A DNA stretch of 64,000 nt from Verrucomicrobiota bacterium (GTDB lineage: Bacteria > Verrucomicrobiota > Verrucomicrobiia > CAIQCK01). The translations under genes were made by a program, and so were the position numbers. The notes beneath the pieces are model-generated. The model did no database searches, had not been told where the DNA came from, and was given only the letters and a program-made list of their open reading frames with translations. The stretch spans positions 62,001-126,000 of the forward strand of contig JACRJX010000015.1 in the NCBI GenBank assembly GCA_016235595.1. The letters run 5' to 3'. How positions within the stretch are numbered: the stretch's first letter is position 1; each line of letters begins with the position of its first letter. This document shows positions 25,548 through 36,717 of this stretch, piece after piece.

Positions 25548-26342
25548 CTACAGCTTTGGATGCGGCGTCTTCGTGAAATGGCACGGGGCGCAATCCTGCT
25601 GGGCACGGGCGTCTTCGCGCGCGCTGCCTTTGTCATGACACTTGCGGCACGACTGCGTCTCCTCCGACAGCGGGTGCGCCGGCTTGAACGCGCCGACAAG
25701 ATGGGCGTTCAGCAGCTCCACCGTATGTCTCGCCACCGACCCGCTGAGGCACGCGCAACGCTCCTCCCGCTCCTTCGAGGAGATCTTGCACTTCGACGCC
25801 TTGCACCATTTGGTGACAGAGATGTGGCAGAGGTTGGTGCGGCTGACGATCTTGACGTTCTCAAACTTCGGCTGCGCGGGGCGGAAGTCCGGCAACGCCG
25901 TCTGCGAATACCAGTTGAAGATGTCCCGCGTGATCTCGGAGGCCTTGCCCTGTTTCGCCTTCTCGTCCGAGCCTGCCACCATGAACGTGACCATCGCCGC
26001 AGCGTTCAACCCGCCGCAAAGACTGCCGACACCAGCCACGCCAGCCCCGCCGTAAGTCATCAGCGCCATCGGCCAGTTCGTGTAAGGCGCGCCGACCTTC
26101 TTCGCCAGCTCGCCGATGATGCTGCCGGAGACCGCGTAACAACAGCCGGCCTTGTAGTGCATCTCATACGCCGCCGCCGCGACCGCATCGGCGTCCAGCT
26201 TCACGTAGGGCCACGGCAATGGCGGCGCTCCCGCAGCCGGTGGCGTCGAGGCTCCGCACAATGATGCCGTCAGCCCGCCCGATGCCGCGCCAAAACACGC
26301 CACACCCGCATTCTTCAGCCAACCTCGTCGCGATACTTGCAT
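25548..26342 (-). CDS. Split-Soret cytochrome c-like protein (C_GCAxxG_C_C family)
   Basis: A 264-residue Tat substrate (SRRGWLKNAG at the N-terminus). The centre carries AGCCYAVSGSIIGELAKKVG and GGAGVAGVGSLCGGLNAA, the C_GCAxxG_C_C pattern. The C-terminal third is Cys-rich (WCKASKCKISSKEREERCAC) and includes two CxxCH haem motifs, CRKCH and CAPCH. This arrangement matches the diheme split-Soret cytochrome c of Desulfovibrio. Role in electron transfer is likely; the partner is unknown. ATG at 26342 is fixed by the Tat signal. Confidence 0.75.
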   Translation of the reverse strand: MQVSRRGWLKNAGVACFGAASGGLTASLCGASTPPAAGAPPLPWPYVKLDADAVAAAAYEMHYKAGCCYAVSGSIIGELAKKVGAPYTNWPMALMTYGGAGVAGVGSLCGGLNAAAMVTFMVAGSDEKAKQGKASEITRDIFNWYSQTALPDFRPAQPKFENVKIVSRTNLCHISVTKWCKASKCKISSKEREERCACLSGSVARHTVELLNAHLVGAFKPAHPLSEETQSCRKCHDKGSAREDARAQQDCAPCHFTKTPHPKL

Positions 26343-26539
26343 GAGCCACGTTCCTTTCAATGTCTGCGCGACGCTACCACAGCCCCGTCGTTCTTGGAAA
26401 GCGTCTTGCCCGGAAAGGAAGACTGCGGAACTCCGCCAAAGGCCAAAAGCCAAAGGGCACGCGGCGGGAACGTCAACGGTTTAGCAAGTGTCGGCCTGGC
26501 CGCCGACTGACTCCGGCAATGGCTCGGTCATGATTGCGA

Positions 26540-27355
26540 TTACAGCTTCCCCGCCTTTCTCAATCGCGTCGCGCACCTTTGCAGAAACACGTCCCCTTTG
26601 ACAACTAGCAGGAACATTGTCCCGGTCGGTTTTGCACAAAATGCATAAAACTGTTGGCTAGGCCGGTGAGAGGACACTGAATACATGAACGCATAACCGC
26701 CAATAATGATTTTATAAAGCCTTTGGCCTTGATCATCATCATGGCAGGAAATTGGCTCTTGCCAGAAAAGCTCGAAATCAACGTCTGGGGATCGAAGGTC
26801 GCACATTACGCAAGGGTAATCTTCTTCTAAACCGGGGTTCTCATTCAAAAGAAGCTGCCGCAGGTTCTTCTCGTGTTTCTGTCCCAAATCAATGTTGTGA
26901 AACCACTGTCCCTTCGCCACACCGGCACGCCATAAGAGCGACATCTGAAATAGCTTCAGTTCCCTATAATCAATCTCCAGTTCCCGCATCTCCATTACGT
27001 CTGGCGTTGTTTCGGCAGGCAGAGGAACACTTTTCCCTATTGTCCTTTTCTTCAACGGAGCAGGTGCATTGCCATAGAGATAATCTTTGACTTTGGTTTC
27101 ATAGACTTCAAAGCGCTTTTCGCAAATCTCGCACAGCAAGTATTCCTTCCACCCCAACTGCTTCTCCCAATATCCTCGTTGTTTCCAGCCGTCCTGAATA
27201 TCTGGGTTGGTGTTCCTGTAAAATGTCTTCGGTTGGGTGACGCCATGCGTTCCCGTCTTTTCCCATGATTCCAGACTTCTGATGAAGAAGTCCGGCATAA
27301 TATGCGAATCCCGAAGTTTCGCCGACGAGCCGCACAGTTTACAGATACCGTTCAT
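26540..27355 (-). CDS. HNH-like zinc-finger protein
   Basis: A 271-residue soluble protein with a first CxxC at residues 5-8 (CKLCG), an SHIMPDFFIR segment and a second CxxC (CEICEKRFE). This is the layout of HNH endonuclease-like proteins, in which the paired cysteines hold a structural zinc and the DSHIMP His is near the active site. Nuclease activity is not proven. Base composition is clearly lower in G+C than the flanks, suggesting acquisition. It is a single gene between a terminator-like hairpin and a Tat protein. Confidence 0.55.
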   Translation of the reverse strand: MNGICKLCGSSAKLRDSHIMPDFFIRSLESWEKTGTHGVTQPKTFYRNTNPDIQDGWKQRGYWEKQLGWKEYLLCEICEKRFEVYETKVKDYLYGNAPAPLKKRTIGKSVPLPAETTPDVMEMRELEIDYRELKLFQMSLLWRAGVAKGQWFHNIDLGQKHEKNLRQLLLNENPGLEEDYPCVMCDLRSPDVDFELFWQEPISCHDDDQGQRLYKIIIGGYAFMYSVSSHRPSQQFYAFCAKPTGTMFLLVVKGDVFLQRCATRLRKAGKL

Positions 27356-27378
27356 TTAGCACACCTTCACAAACGAAA

Positions 27379-27406
27379 CGGGCGGGACTCTTTCGAGTCC
27401 CGCCCG
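27379..27406 (-). terminator. Hairpin downstream of groEL
   Basis: A perfect 12-bp stem (27379-27390 with 27395-27406) with a TTTC loop. On the minus strand it is followed by TTTCGTTTG, a modest U-rich tail. It lies 48 bases past the groEL stop and probably ends the chaperone transcript. Confidence 0.75.
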
Positions 27407-27453
27407 CACGTTTACAACTTTTGCGAGCTGAAGGCCCGCGCTACTGGCTGCGA

Positions 27454-29103
<1,650 letters not shown>

Positions 29104-29127
29104 TTACTCCTTCTTGGGTTGTTAAAA

Positions 29128-29418
29128 TTACTCAATGATGCCGAGGATGTCCTCTTCCTTGATGAGGAGGTAGGTCTCGTCTTCGATCTTCACTTCCGTG
29201 CCACCATACTTCGGGATCAGGACGCGGTCGCCCTTCTTGACCTCAAAGCCGATCTTCTTGCCTTTGTCGTCCACCTTGCCGGTGCCGAGGGCAATGATCT
29301 TCCCTTCCTGTGGTTTTTCCTTGGCGGTGTCGGGAATGATGATGCCGCCCTTCTTGACTTCCTGCTCCTCGATCGGCTGCACCAGCACCCGATCTCCTAG
29401 AGGTTTGATGTGTGCCAT
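29128..29418 (-). CDS. groES: Co-chaperonin GroES
   Basis: A 96-residue protein, normal family length, starting [17 protein letters not shown], with the mobile loop ([20 protein letters not shown]) and the C-terminal EDILGIIE strand. It caps GroEL rings. The frame is open to 29460, but ATG at 29418 gives the correct N-terminus and is preceded by GGAGAG. Confidence 0.97.
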   Translation of the reverse strand: MAHIKPLGDRVLVQPIEEQEVKKGGIIIPDTAKEKPQEGKIIALGTGKVDDKGKKIGFEVKKGDRVLIPKYGGTEVKIEDETYLLIKEEDILGIIE

Positions 29419-29478
29419 ACGAATGTTCTCTCCTTCTATTGGTTTTGGTTTACTGAACACTGCTTGTGACGAAAACGC

Positions 29479-29504
29479 GGCGCGCCAGTTTCGACCGGCG
29501 CGCC
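29479..29504 (-). terminator. Hairpin between dnaK and groES
   Basis: An 8-bp GC-only stem (29479-29486 with 29497-29504) is followed on the minus strand by GCGTTTTCGT. It lies 11 bases after the dnaK stop. It could be a partial terminator that sets the dnaK to groESL ratio. Confidence 0.5.
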
Positions 29505-29514
29505 TGCCAAGACC

Positions 29515-31494
29515 TTATTCCTTCTTCTTCTTGTCGTTCTCGTCCACGACTTCGAAATCCGCGTCAATCACTTCGCCTTCCTTGCCATCGCCGGACTTCG
29601 CCTTGCCCGGGCCGCCTGCACCTGCGCCCGCGCCCGCTGCCGCTGCCGCGTCGGCCGGCGCGCCCGGCTTCGGTGCCGCGGCCTTGGCCTGTGCATACAA
29701 CGCGGAAGATATCTCGTGCCACGCTTCGTTGAGGGACTCGACGGCGCTCTTCATCGCGTCCGCGTCATCCTTCTTGATCGCTTCCTCGACTTTCTCGATG
29801 CCGCCCTCGATCTTCTTCTTCTGATCGTCGCTGACCTTGTCCTTGAATTCCTTCAGAAGCTTCTTGGCCTGATAGACCGACCGCTCCGCTTCGTTCAACG
29901 CTTCAGCCTTCTCGCGGAGCTTCTTGTCCTCGTCCGCGTGCAACTCAGCTTCCTTGCGCAACTTCTCCACGTCGTCCTTCGAGAGGCCGCTGGAGGCGGT
30001 GATGGTGATCTTTTGTTCCTTGCCGGTGCCGAGGTCCTTCGCGTTGACGTGCAGAATGCCGTTGGCATCTATGTCAAACGTCACCTCGATCTGCGGCACC
30101 ATCGCCGGCGCCGGCGGAATGCCATCGAGATGGAAGTTGCCGAGCATCCGGTTGAACCGGCACATGTCGTTCTCGCCCTGGTGTATCTTCACCTCGACGC
30201 TGGTCTGATTCTCGGCGGCGGTGGTAAAAATCTCGCTCTTGCGCGTCGGGATGGTGGTGTTGCGCGGGATCATCTTTGCCATGATGCCGCCGCGCGTCTC
30301 GACGCCGAGCGTCAACGGCGTCACGTCGAGCAACAGCACGTCAGTGACCTCGCCCTTGAGCACGCCGCCCTGAATGCCGGCGCCAATCGCAACGACCTCG
30401 TCGGGGTTCACACCTTGATGCGGCGCTTTGCCGATGAGCTTGTGGGCTGTCTCGACCACGCGTGGCATGCGGGTCATGCCGCCGACGAGCACGAGCTCGT
30501 CAATGCTCTTCGTGTCGAGCTTCGCGTCGCGCAAGCAGGCGTGGACCGGAGTCACCGTGCGCTCGAACAGGTCGTCGCACAACTCCTCCATCTTCGAGCG
30601 CGTCAGTTTCTTCTGGATGTGCTTCGGCCCGCTGGCGTCGGCGGTGACGAACGGCAGGCTGATTTCGTATTCCGTCGCGGAGGAGAGGGCGATCTTGGCC
30701 TTCTCCGATTCCTCTTTGATGCGCTGCAAGGCATCCGGCTGCTTGTTCAGGTCAATGCCGTGTTCCTTGCGAAAATCGTCAATCACCCAGCCCATGAGCC
30801 GGGAGTCCCAGTCGTCGCCGCCGAGGTGCGTGTCACCGTTGGTGGCTTTCACTTCGAACACGCCGTCGCCGATGTCGAGCACGCTGATGTCGAACGTGCC
30901 GCCGCCGAGGTCGTACACGGCGATTTTCTCGTCCTTCTTCTTGTCGAGACCGTAGGCGAGTGATGCCGCAGTCGGTTCATTGATGATGCGCAGCACTTCC
31001 AGGCCTGCGATGCGGCCGGCGTCCTTCGTCGCCTCGCGCTGGGCGTTGTTGAAATAAGCCGGCACGGTGATGACCGCTTGCGTGATCTTCTCGCCAAGAC
31101 GCATTTCGGCGTCGGCCTTCAGCTTCTGCAAGATCATCGCGCTGATTTCTGGCGGAGTGAATGTCTTCTTCTCGCCACCGACCTCGACTTCCACGCAGGC
31201 GTCGCCGTTGGAGCCGCGCACGACCTTGAAGGGCACGCGCTTGAGCTCCTCTTGAATCTCGTCGTACTTCCGGCCCATGAACCGCTTGATGGAATAAACG
31301 GTGTTGCGGGAATTGGTGACCGCTTGGCGCTTGGCGGCTTCGCCAACAAGACGCTCGCCGGACTTCGTGAACGCCACAACCGAAGGTGTAGTGCGCCTGC
31401 CTTCGGAGTTTTCCAAAACTGTTGGTTCGCCGCCCTCCATCACTGCCATACAGGAGTTCGTCGTCCCCAAATCAATGCCAAGAACTTTGGCCAT
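29515..31494 (-). CDS. dnaK: Molecular chaperone DnaK (Hsp70)
   Basis: A 659-residue Hsp70. The ATPase domain begins [17 protein letters not shown], includes [15 protein letters not shown], and is followed by the substrate-binding domain ([14 protein letters not shown]) and a charged Lys/Asp/Glu-rich tail ending DENDKKKKE. Length is slightly above the 610-640 usual, due to the Ala/Gly-rich linker near the C-terminus. ATG at 31494 with GAGG upstream fixes the start. DnaJ and GrpE are not in the window. No CIRCE element was found upstream. Confidence 0.97.
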   Translation of the reverse strand: MAKVLGIDLGTTNSCMAVMEGGEPTVLENSEGRRTTPSVVAFTKSGERLVGEAAKRQAVTNSRNTVYSIKRFMGRKYDEIQEELKRVPFKVVRGSNGDACVEVEVGGEKKTFTPPEISAMILQKLKADAEMRLGEKITQAVITVPAYFNNAQREATKDAGRIAGLEVLRIINEPTAASLAYGLDKKKDEKIAVYDLGGGTFDISVLDIGDGVFEVKATNGDTHLGGDDWDSRLMGWVIDDFRKEHGIDLNKQPDALQRIKEESEKAKIALSSATEYEISLPFVTADASGPKHIQKKLTRSKMEELCDDLFERTVTPVHACLRDAKLDTKSIDELVLVGGMTRMPRVVETAHKLIGKAPHQGVNPDEVVAIGAGIQGGVLKGEVTDVLLLDVTPLTLGVETRGGIMAKMIPRNTTIPTRKSEIFTTAAENQTSVEVKIHQGENDMCRFNRMLGNFHLDGIPPAPAMVPQIEVTFDIDANGILHVNAKDLGTGKEQKITITASSGLSKDDVEKLRKEAELHADEDKKLREKAEALNEAERSVYQAKKLLKEFKDKVSDDQKKKIEGGIEKVEEAIKKDDADAMKSAVESLNEAWHEISSALYAQAKAAAPKPGAPADAAAAAGAGAGAGGPGKAKSGDGKEGEVIDADFEVVDENDKKKKE

Positions 31495-31740
31495 AATATC
31501 CTCGTCAGTTATAGTTCCGTCGTTAAAGTGTTCGCTTCCTAGGAGCAGCAGCAGTGCCACGGCGAGCCTTGCGACGCTGGATTAAGGTCCTACATTTGTA
31601 TTTGCAACTACTTGCGAAAATAATTACGGGCTGATTTTCGCTGTCCGTGCCATTCGGACTTGTGACGACATGGCGCATATTCCATCTGCGCGACGTTGTT
31701 TTGTGTCAAACTGCGGCACGGTCAGTTTGGAAAACAGAAG

Positions 31741-31770
31741 CGCGCGGCCCGAGTCACCGAGTCGCGCGCT
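31741..31770 (-). terminator. Hairpin downstream of the ThuA-like gene
   Basis: Stem GCGCGCG (31741-31747) pairs with CGCGCGC (31764-31770); on the minus strand TTCTGTTTTCC follows. It lies 23 bases after the ThuA-like stop codon and before dnaK, consistent with separation of the two units. Confidence 0.55.
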
Positions 31771-31792
31771 TCGAAACCGATTTCAGTTTGAA

Positions 31793-32581
31793 CTACTTCA
31801 CCTTGCCCGTAGCAGCCCATTCGCAGCCGCGGCAGATGATCTTGGCGATGCTGGCGTTCTCGAGGACGCGAGTATCATGGCCAAACGCCTCGTAGAAGAC
31901 GCGGCCCTTGCCGTAGTTCAACGTGAAGACCAGCGGCTCGGTCTTCTTGCTCCAGTCGGAGTCGGCGGTGGCAAGAACGTTGATCTTCGTGTCGCCTTGG
32001 AGTTTGGCGTAGAGTTCGTCGTCAGCCTCAAAATCCTCCATGCCTTTGGTGATCGGGTTGTTCTTGTCGGCGATCTTCACCTTGAACGGCGCGTGCGGGC
32101 CGTGGCCGGACACCTTCATGATCCAGATGCGGCCGCAGAGTTTGCCGAACTCTTCCCAACCCTTTTGGGTCACTTCGATCTTGTCGCCCGTTTTCTTGAC
32201 GGTAGGGCCGAACGAGGCGCTGGCGAGGTGGGCCACAACGAAGCCTTTGCCGCTCTTGACGAAACTGAGCAGATTCTCCTTGGCCTTGTCGCTGGGCACG
32301 GCGCCGCGATGGAAACGGTGCAGGAAGATCACGTCGTAGGACTTCAGCTCGTCTGCGTTCTCCAGACAGGACAAATCCTCGACGACCTTCACGTCAAATT
32401 TTCCGGACTTGACCAGGATATCGCGCGTGGCGGGCGCGGTTTCCTGCCACTTGTGAGAGCCGACGTCGTCGCCGGTGATCAGGAGGAGTTTGATCTTTGC
32501 GGACTGGGCATCGGCGGTTGAACTGGATAAAGCGCCGCACAACACAGTGGCGGCAATGAGGACAATCAATGGAAGGCGCAT
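31793..32581 (-). CDS. Exported ThuA-like domain protein
   Basis: A 262-residue protein with a signal peptide cut after STADA. The remainder is a ThuA-type (class I glutamine amidotransferase-like) fold: KLLLITGDDVGSHKW at the start, FLHRFHRGAVPS and KGFVVAHLASASFG in the core, and YGKGRVFYEAFGHD at the end. ThuA-like proteins occur in sugar (trehalose) utilisation, and Verrucomicrobia often carry them next to glycan degradation genes. The catalytic Cys of amidotransferases is absent, so it is not a glutaminase. AAAGGAAAA precedes the ATG. Confidence 0.85.
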   Translation of the reverse strand: MRLPLIVLIAATVLCGALSSSTADAQSAKIKLLLITGDDVGSHKWQETAPATRDILVKSGKFDVKVVEDLSCLENADELKSYDVIFLHRFHRGAVPSDKAKENLLSFVKSGKGFVVAHLASASFGPTVKKTGDKIEVTQKGWEEFGKLCGRIWIMKVSGHGPHAPFKVKIADKNNPITKGMEDFEADDELYAKLQGDTKINVLATADSDWSKKTEPLVFTLNYGKGRVFYEAFGHDTRVLENASIAKIICRGCEWAATGKVK

Positions 32582-32897
32582 GGTATAATATTTTCCTTTC
32601 GTTGGGCTGAGCTTCTATCACACCGCACACAAGCCGGCAATCAGTTGTTTGGCGAGAACTTGACGGGCATGTTTTACCGGCTTCTACGTTCGGCGAGCGA
32701 GCGTTTCCTTGATGAATTCACTCCTGTGCCGCTGCGCAAAGCCGCAGGATTGGAGAACAAAGTCATGCCAACAGAGAAGAGGCAAAACGGACTTCAGACT
32801 TTCGTCCAGATCGCACAGCCGTTGATGAAGAGATTCGACCCCGTTTCCCTGAACCGGATTTTCGTCCGTTCTTATGCCCGTCACTCTCGAAGAGCTT
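32582..32897. other. Intergenic stretch without a recognised gene
   Basis: A 316-base gap upstream of the ThuA-like gene and downstream of the PPC protein gene. Short open frames on both strands have no family resemblance or ribosome binding site. No hairpin or promoter stands out. It may contain the ThuA promoter. Confidence 0.6.
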
Positions 32898-35201
32898 CTA
32901 CTTGATGATGCGGGCTTCCACGCTCGCGATCTCACGGTTCGCGAATTCGTCTGTGAAGAGCCACTCTTGATAGAGACGCTCGATTTGTCTCATCCACCCC
33001 TCGACCGAGGACTTCTGCAATGTGGGCTTGACGCCCTTCGGTCGATCCTCGTCACGGATCGGGGGGCGGATGCGATCGGCTGGCGGTTGATACGATGGAT
33101 TGTAGACCAGGACGGGCAGTGTGTCCGCGGGCAATAAATGGCGCCAGAGGAACGCCTGCATCTTGTCCTCGGCTGGCACCGCCTCGTGAACGAGTTCCTT
33201 GTCACCGACTTTCGCGGTGCCTACGACGGTGACGTTGACCGGTTTCTCCATTTCGTCCAGCTTCGTTTTCAGACCCAGTCCCACGACTTCCTGTTTGGCC
33301 CCCAGCGTCGCCCCCGGCGACTCGAGACCCGCCGGCAGGTTGCTGAAGTTCAGCTTGATCGGCCCATCGAATCCATCCTTGCGGATGGCGAAAACCGTTA
33401 CCGAGGCGGATCCCTTGCTGGGGATGCAGAACCTGGAAGGTATCAACCGCAGCTCGAAATCGGGCAGCGGCTGGCTGATCCGGAGCCGGTAGGCGTATTC
33501 CTTTCCTGCGTTTCGCCTCGTGTCGCCGATGTGAACGAAATACTTCCCGTTGGCGGGCAGTTTCGCCATGAGATAGGAATCAGCGTGGTCGGTGTTATAC
33601 CCGGATCCCGCGTCAAAATGGTCGTCGTTCAGCGCGATGACCTTGCCATCCGCGGTGGTGATTTTGACGAAGGAATCGTACGGGGAACCCAGCCGACGCG
33701 CGTTCACTTCCGCGACGATCGTCTCACCGGCTTTTCCTTCCACCTCGAAGACATCCCAGTCACCGGGACGATCCGCCCGACCGTTGATGATGATGGGAAG
33801 AGTCACCTTCTGTGCCTTGGACGGCTCGTCATTCGGTTCCTGTTCGAGACATTCGGGCAGCGTGTCCAGGGCGAACTGCACGTAGTTGGAGGCAAGTTTG
33901 CCATTGGTGGCGGCGATCAGATGGCGGCCCGGTTTTGCATCCTTGGGGGGCGGCGCCATCGTGGCCTTTTCCACATTCCATCCTTCCATCTCGATCTTCA
34001 CCGGCTCACCCACACGTCCGCCCAACGGGACGATGCTGGTCACGAAGGGCTGCTCAGCGACGGTAATGCGATAGACGAAACTCTCCCGGCCACGGAACAG
34101 CGCCTCGTTGATGACCAGCAGATACTCGCCGTCCTCCGGGACCTGGAAGTAGATCAGCGGGTCGGGGTTGAAACGGAAATCGTCGCTGTACGCCAACTCC
34201 TTGCCTTTGGCGTCGTAGAGCCTCAGCACGGCTTGGAACCAGCCGGGAACGCCATCGGGGACATACGGCACCAGGTCCCGGCTCCTGGCAGAGATGACCA
34301 GGCGCTGACCCTTGCTCGCCTGAAAACGATACCGGTTCAACTCGCCTGCCGCGATTTGGCCGTTCATCGTGCACGGAATCGTGACGCGCATCTCCTCTTC
34401 CTGAATGGGCCGCTGGCGCTGAGCCAGATATTCCTTGCCGAGCACCGGAAGCTGCATGGTCTTCATTGGCTTACGGGCGACCTCGGGCACTTGACCCACG
34501 TAGAAGGGCAGGGGATTGGAAACACCGCGCTTGGTGATCACCCTGATCTCCCGCCGGCCCGGTTTCGCATCGGGCGACACCGTGATCTCAACGAAGACCA
34601 ACTCGGTCTGGGAGCGAACAGCGGGGTTGCGCTCGTCCTCGGCGAACCTTCTCTGGAGCCGGTCGATCATCTTTTGCTTGGCTGCTTCCTTTTCGGACTT
34701 GGGAGGCTCGTTCTTCGCAGCGTCCTTCTTGGGTTGGTCCTTGGGTTTCTCCAGCTTCGCATTGCACTTGGAGCAGAGGGTGGCGTCCAGCGGGTTGGCG
34801 GTGCCACAGATCGGGCAGATGATGGCTTGGAGTGCATCGGGGCCGGTATCCGGGCCGATGGGCGCGGGGAACTCGAAGAGCGCCATCTTGGCGGCCATCG
34901 CGTCGTCTACCGTCGTTTCCTTCCTCCGCAGTTCGTTCAGTTGCTGGTTGACCAATCCCATTTCCTGATTGTCCAGCACCCGGTAGTAATCGACGAGTCG
35001 GCAGGAAACTCCTTCTCCGCTCACGACCGCATCGGAAGCGAAGGCAAGTCCCTGGCCGCCCAACCGGATCGGAAAGGTGGATCCCTGCTGGCCGCCAGCG
35101 GGATAGACAAAACCGATGTACTGGCTCTGCGCCCCGGCCAAGGACGCAGAGGCCACAAAGATGGCCAAACCCAAAATGGGAAGCCCGTTGAATCTACTCA
35201 T
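32898..35201 (-). CDS. Exported PPC-type beta-domain protein with internal zinc ribbon
   Basis: A 767-residue protein with a signal peptide (ending SLAGA-QS). It starts with YIGFVYPAGGQQGSTF, typical of the Planctomycete/Verrucomicrobial proteins encoded next to DUF1501 and DUF1549/1553 genes. The C-terminal half contains two bacterial pre-peptidase-type (PPC) beta-sandwiches, for example PNDEPSKAQKVTLP and GDWDVFEVEGKAGETIV. Between the first domain and a Lys-rich linker is a zinc ribbon, CPICG...CSKC, at about residues 129-147, unusual in an exported protein. No protease motif is seen. GGAG precedes the ATG. It is the last gene of the PSD1-type operon, 21 bases after the DUF1501 gene. Confidence 0.8.
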   Translation of the reverse strand: MSRFNGLPILGLAIFVASASLAGAQSQYIGFVYPAGGQQGSTFPIRLGGQGLAFASDAVVSGEGVSCRLVDYYRVLDNQEMGLVNQQLNELRRKETTVDDAMAAKMALFEFPAPIGPDTGPDALQAIICPICGTANPLDATLCSKCNAKLEKPKDQPKKDAAKNEPPKSEKEAAKQKMIDRLQRRFAEDERNPAVRSQTELVFVEITVSPDAKPGRREIRVITKRGVSNPLPFYVGQVPEVARKPMKTMQLPVLGKEYLAQRQRPIQEEEMRVTIPCTMNGQIAAGELNRYRFQASKGQRLVISARSRDLVPYVPDGVPGWFQAVLRLYDAKGKELAYSDDFRFNPDPLIYFQVPEDGEYLLVINEALFRGRESFVYRITVAEQPFVTSIVPLGGRVGEPVKIEMEGWNVEKATMAPPPKDAKPGRHLIAATNGKLASNYVQFALDTLPECLEQEPNDEPSKAQKVTLPIIINGRADRPGDWDVFEVEGKAGETIVAEVNARRLGSPYDSFVKITTADGKVIALNDDHFDAGSGYNTDHADSYLMAKLPANGKYFVHIGDTRRNAGKEYAYRLRISQPLPDFELRLIPSRFCIPSKGSASVTVFAIRKDGFDGPIKLNFSNLPAGLESPGATLGAKQEVVGLGLKTKLDEMEKPVNVTVVGTAKVGDKELVHEAVPAEDKMQAFLWRHLLPADTLPVLVYNPSYQPPADRIRPPIRDEDRPKGVKPTLQKSSVEGWMRQIERLYQEWLFTDEFANREIASVEARIIK

Positions 35202-35222
35202 GCAATTTCTCCATGTTGCTGG

Positions 35223-36635
35223 CTATAGAATTTCCTCAAGCATCCCTGCCGATTTCATGCCTTCGTTTTGCGTATCCAGCACGTAGGCGTCCAGTCCCCA
35301 GGGATGGGGCAGCTTGGCCGTGGCGTCGATGCCAGCCAACAGATACATGCTGCCCAGCAGGTCCGATGGATAAACGGGCCGCTCCTTGACGTTTTCGCCT
35401 TTCTCATCGGATGAGCCGACGACGCGGCCGCCCTTGAATCCGCCGCCAGCCACCAGCACGGTGAAGACGCGCCCATAGTGATGGCGTCCGCCGTTCCAAG
35501 GCGGCTCCCAGGAAACCTTCGGCGTCCGGCCAAACTCGCCGGTGCACCACACGAGGGTGGAATCCAGCAAGCCGCGCTCCTTCAGGTCGGCGAGCAGTGT
35601 CGCCAATCCTTGGTCCAACATCGGGCACTGGTTCCTCATGGTCGCGAAGTGGTTGGAGTGCGTGTCCCAGCCGCCGGGGAAACTGATGGTGACGTAGGGC
35701 ACGCCTGCCTCGACCATTCGCCGCGCCGCCAGGCATTCCTGCCCGAAGGTGTTCCGACCATAGCGGTTCCTGAGTTCCGTCGGCTCGTTGCTGAGATTGA
35801 ACACTTCCCGTCCTCTGCCGAGGATCAACCCGTAGGCTTTCTGCTTGGCCGCCCCGGCTGACGTCAGCTCTTGGGCGCCGGAGATGCCGTACCCCATGAG
35901 GTCAACCTTGTCGAGCAAGTCACGGCGCGCCTTTTGGCGGCCGTCATCGATTCCGCGGTTGACGATTCCCTGCACCTCGAAGCGTTCCGCATTCGGATCG
36001 CCGCCGGTGGCAAAGGGCTTGTATGCGGGACCCAGGAAGCCTTCCTCGGAGAACCGACCGGCTCCTTGCAGCATCACGATGTAGGGCGGCAGCAATCCCT
36101 TGTATTGCTCCCTCTTGAAGTACGCAAAGATGGCACCGATGCTCGGGTAGGCCAGCCGGCCACCGGGCTGGTGGCCGGTTTGCATCAGGTAAGCCGCCGT
36201 CTCATGGCCGTCGTTCCCGTGCGTCATGCTGCGGATCAACGAATACTTGTCGGTCTGCTGGGCCAGTTTGGGGAACAGCGAGCTGAGCTGGATTCCATTT
36301 ACGTTGGTCGGGATGACCCTGTCGAAATCGCCCAGGTAGTCGTAGCTCGTGCCCGGCTTCGGGTCCCATGTGTCGTTGTGCGACATGCCGCCCCACAGGA
36401 AGATCTGGATGACCGATTTCGTCTGGCCTTTTTTGGCCTTGGTCTTGGCTGCCGCGTCCCGGGCGGACTTCTCTTCGGCCGCTTTCTGTTCGGGGGTCTT
36501 CGCGGCCTCAGCCGCAAAGAGCCGCGAGTCCAAAGTGCTGCCTGCGATCATGCCCGCCACGCCCAAAGCGCCGCGCCGCATGGCCTCGCGCCGGGACACA
36601 TACTCTTGTTTGTCTGAGCTATGGTTCGTACTCAT
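35223..36635 (-). CDS. DUF1501 protein (sulfatase/phosphatase-like fold), Tat-exported
   Basis: A 470-residue protein with a twin-arginine signal (SRREAMRRGALG). DUF1501 hallmarks include IQIFLWGGMSHNDTWDPKP, GNDGHETAAYLMQTG, PYVTISFPGGWDTHSNHF and WCTGEFGRTPKV. The family has an alkaline-phosphatase-like fold and is nearly always paired with a DUF1549/DUF1553 partner, as here. Its biochemical role is not established. ATG at 36635 is preceded by a strong AAGGAG. It is the middle gene of a three-gene minus-strand operon. Confidence 0.92.
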   Translation of the reverse strand: MSTNHSSDKQEYVSRREAMRRGALGVAGMIAGSTLDSRLFAAEAAKTPEQKAAEEKSARDAAAKTKAKKGQTKSVIQIFLWGGMSHNDTWDPKPGTSYDYLGDFDRVIPTNVNGIQLSSLFPKLAQQTDKYSLIRSMTHGNDGHETAAYLMQTGHQPGGRLAYPSIGAIFAYFKREQYKGLLPPYIVMLQGAGRFSEEGFLGPAYKPFATGGDPNAERFEVQGIVNRGIDDGRQKARRDLLDKVDLMGYGISGAQELTSAGAAKQKAYGLILGRGREVFNLSNEPTELRNRYGRNTFGQECLAARRMVEAGVPYVTISFPGGWDTHSNHFATMRNQCPMLDQGLATLLADLKERGLLDSTLVWCTGEFGRTPKVSWEPPWNGGRHHYGRVFTVLVAGGGFKGGRVVGSSDEKGENVKERPVYPSDLLGSMYLLAGIDATAKLPHPWGLDAYVLDTQNEGMKSAGMLEEIL

Positions 36636-36717
36636 GATTGCTCCTTCTTTCTTTCCAAGCTGATTATCGCGCCGGAGAACCGGCCTTCTCGCGTTATGTT
36701 CAACGTTTCGGTAATGC

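Noticed and set aside
31495-31792. CIRCE heat-shock operator upstream of dnaK
   Set aside because: The TTAGCACTC / GAGTGCTAA pair is not present in the region.
32645-32905. 86-codon plus-strand frame in the gap after the ThuA-like gene
   Set aside because: No recognisable motif or ribosome binding site and it overlaps the end of a real gene.
33138-35228. Plus-strand open frame opposite the PPC-type protein
   Set aside because: Antisense shadow; no signal, motif or ribosome binding site.
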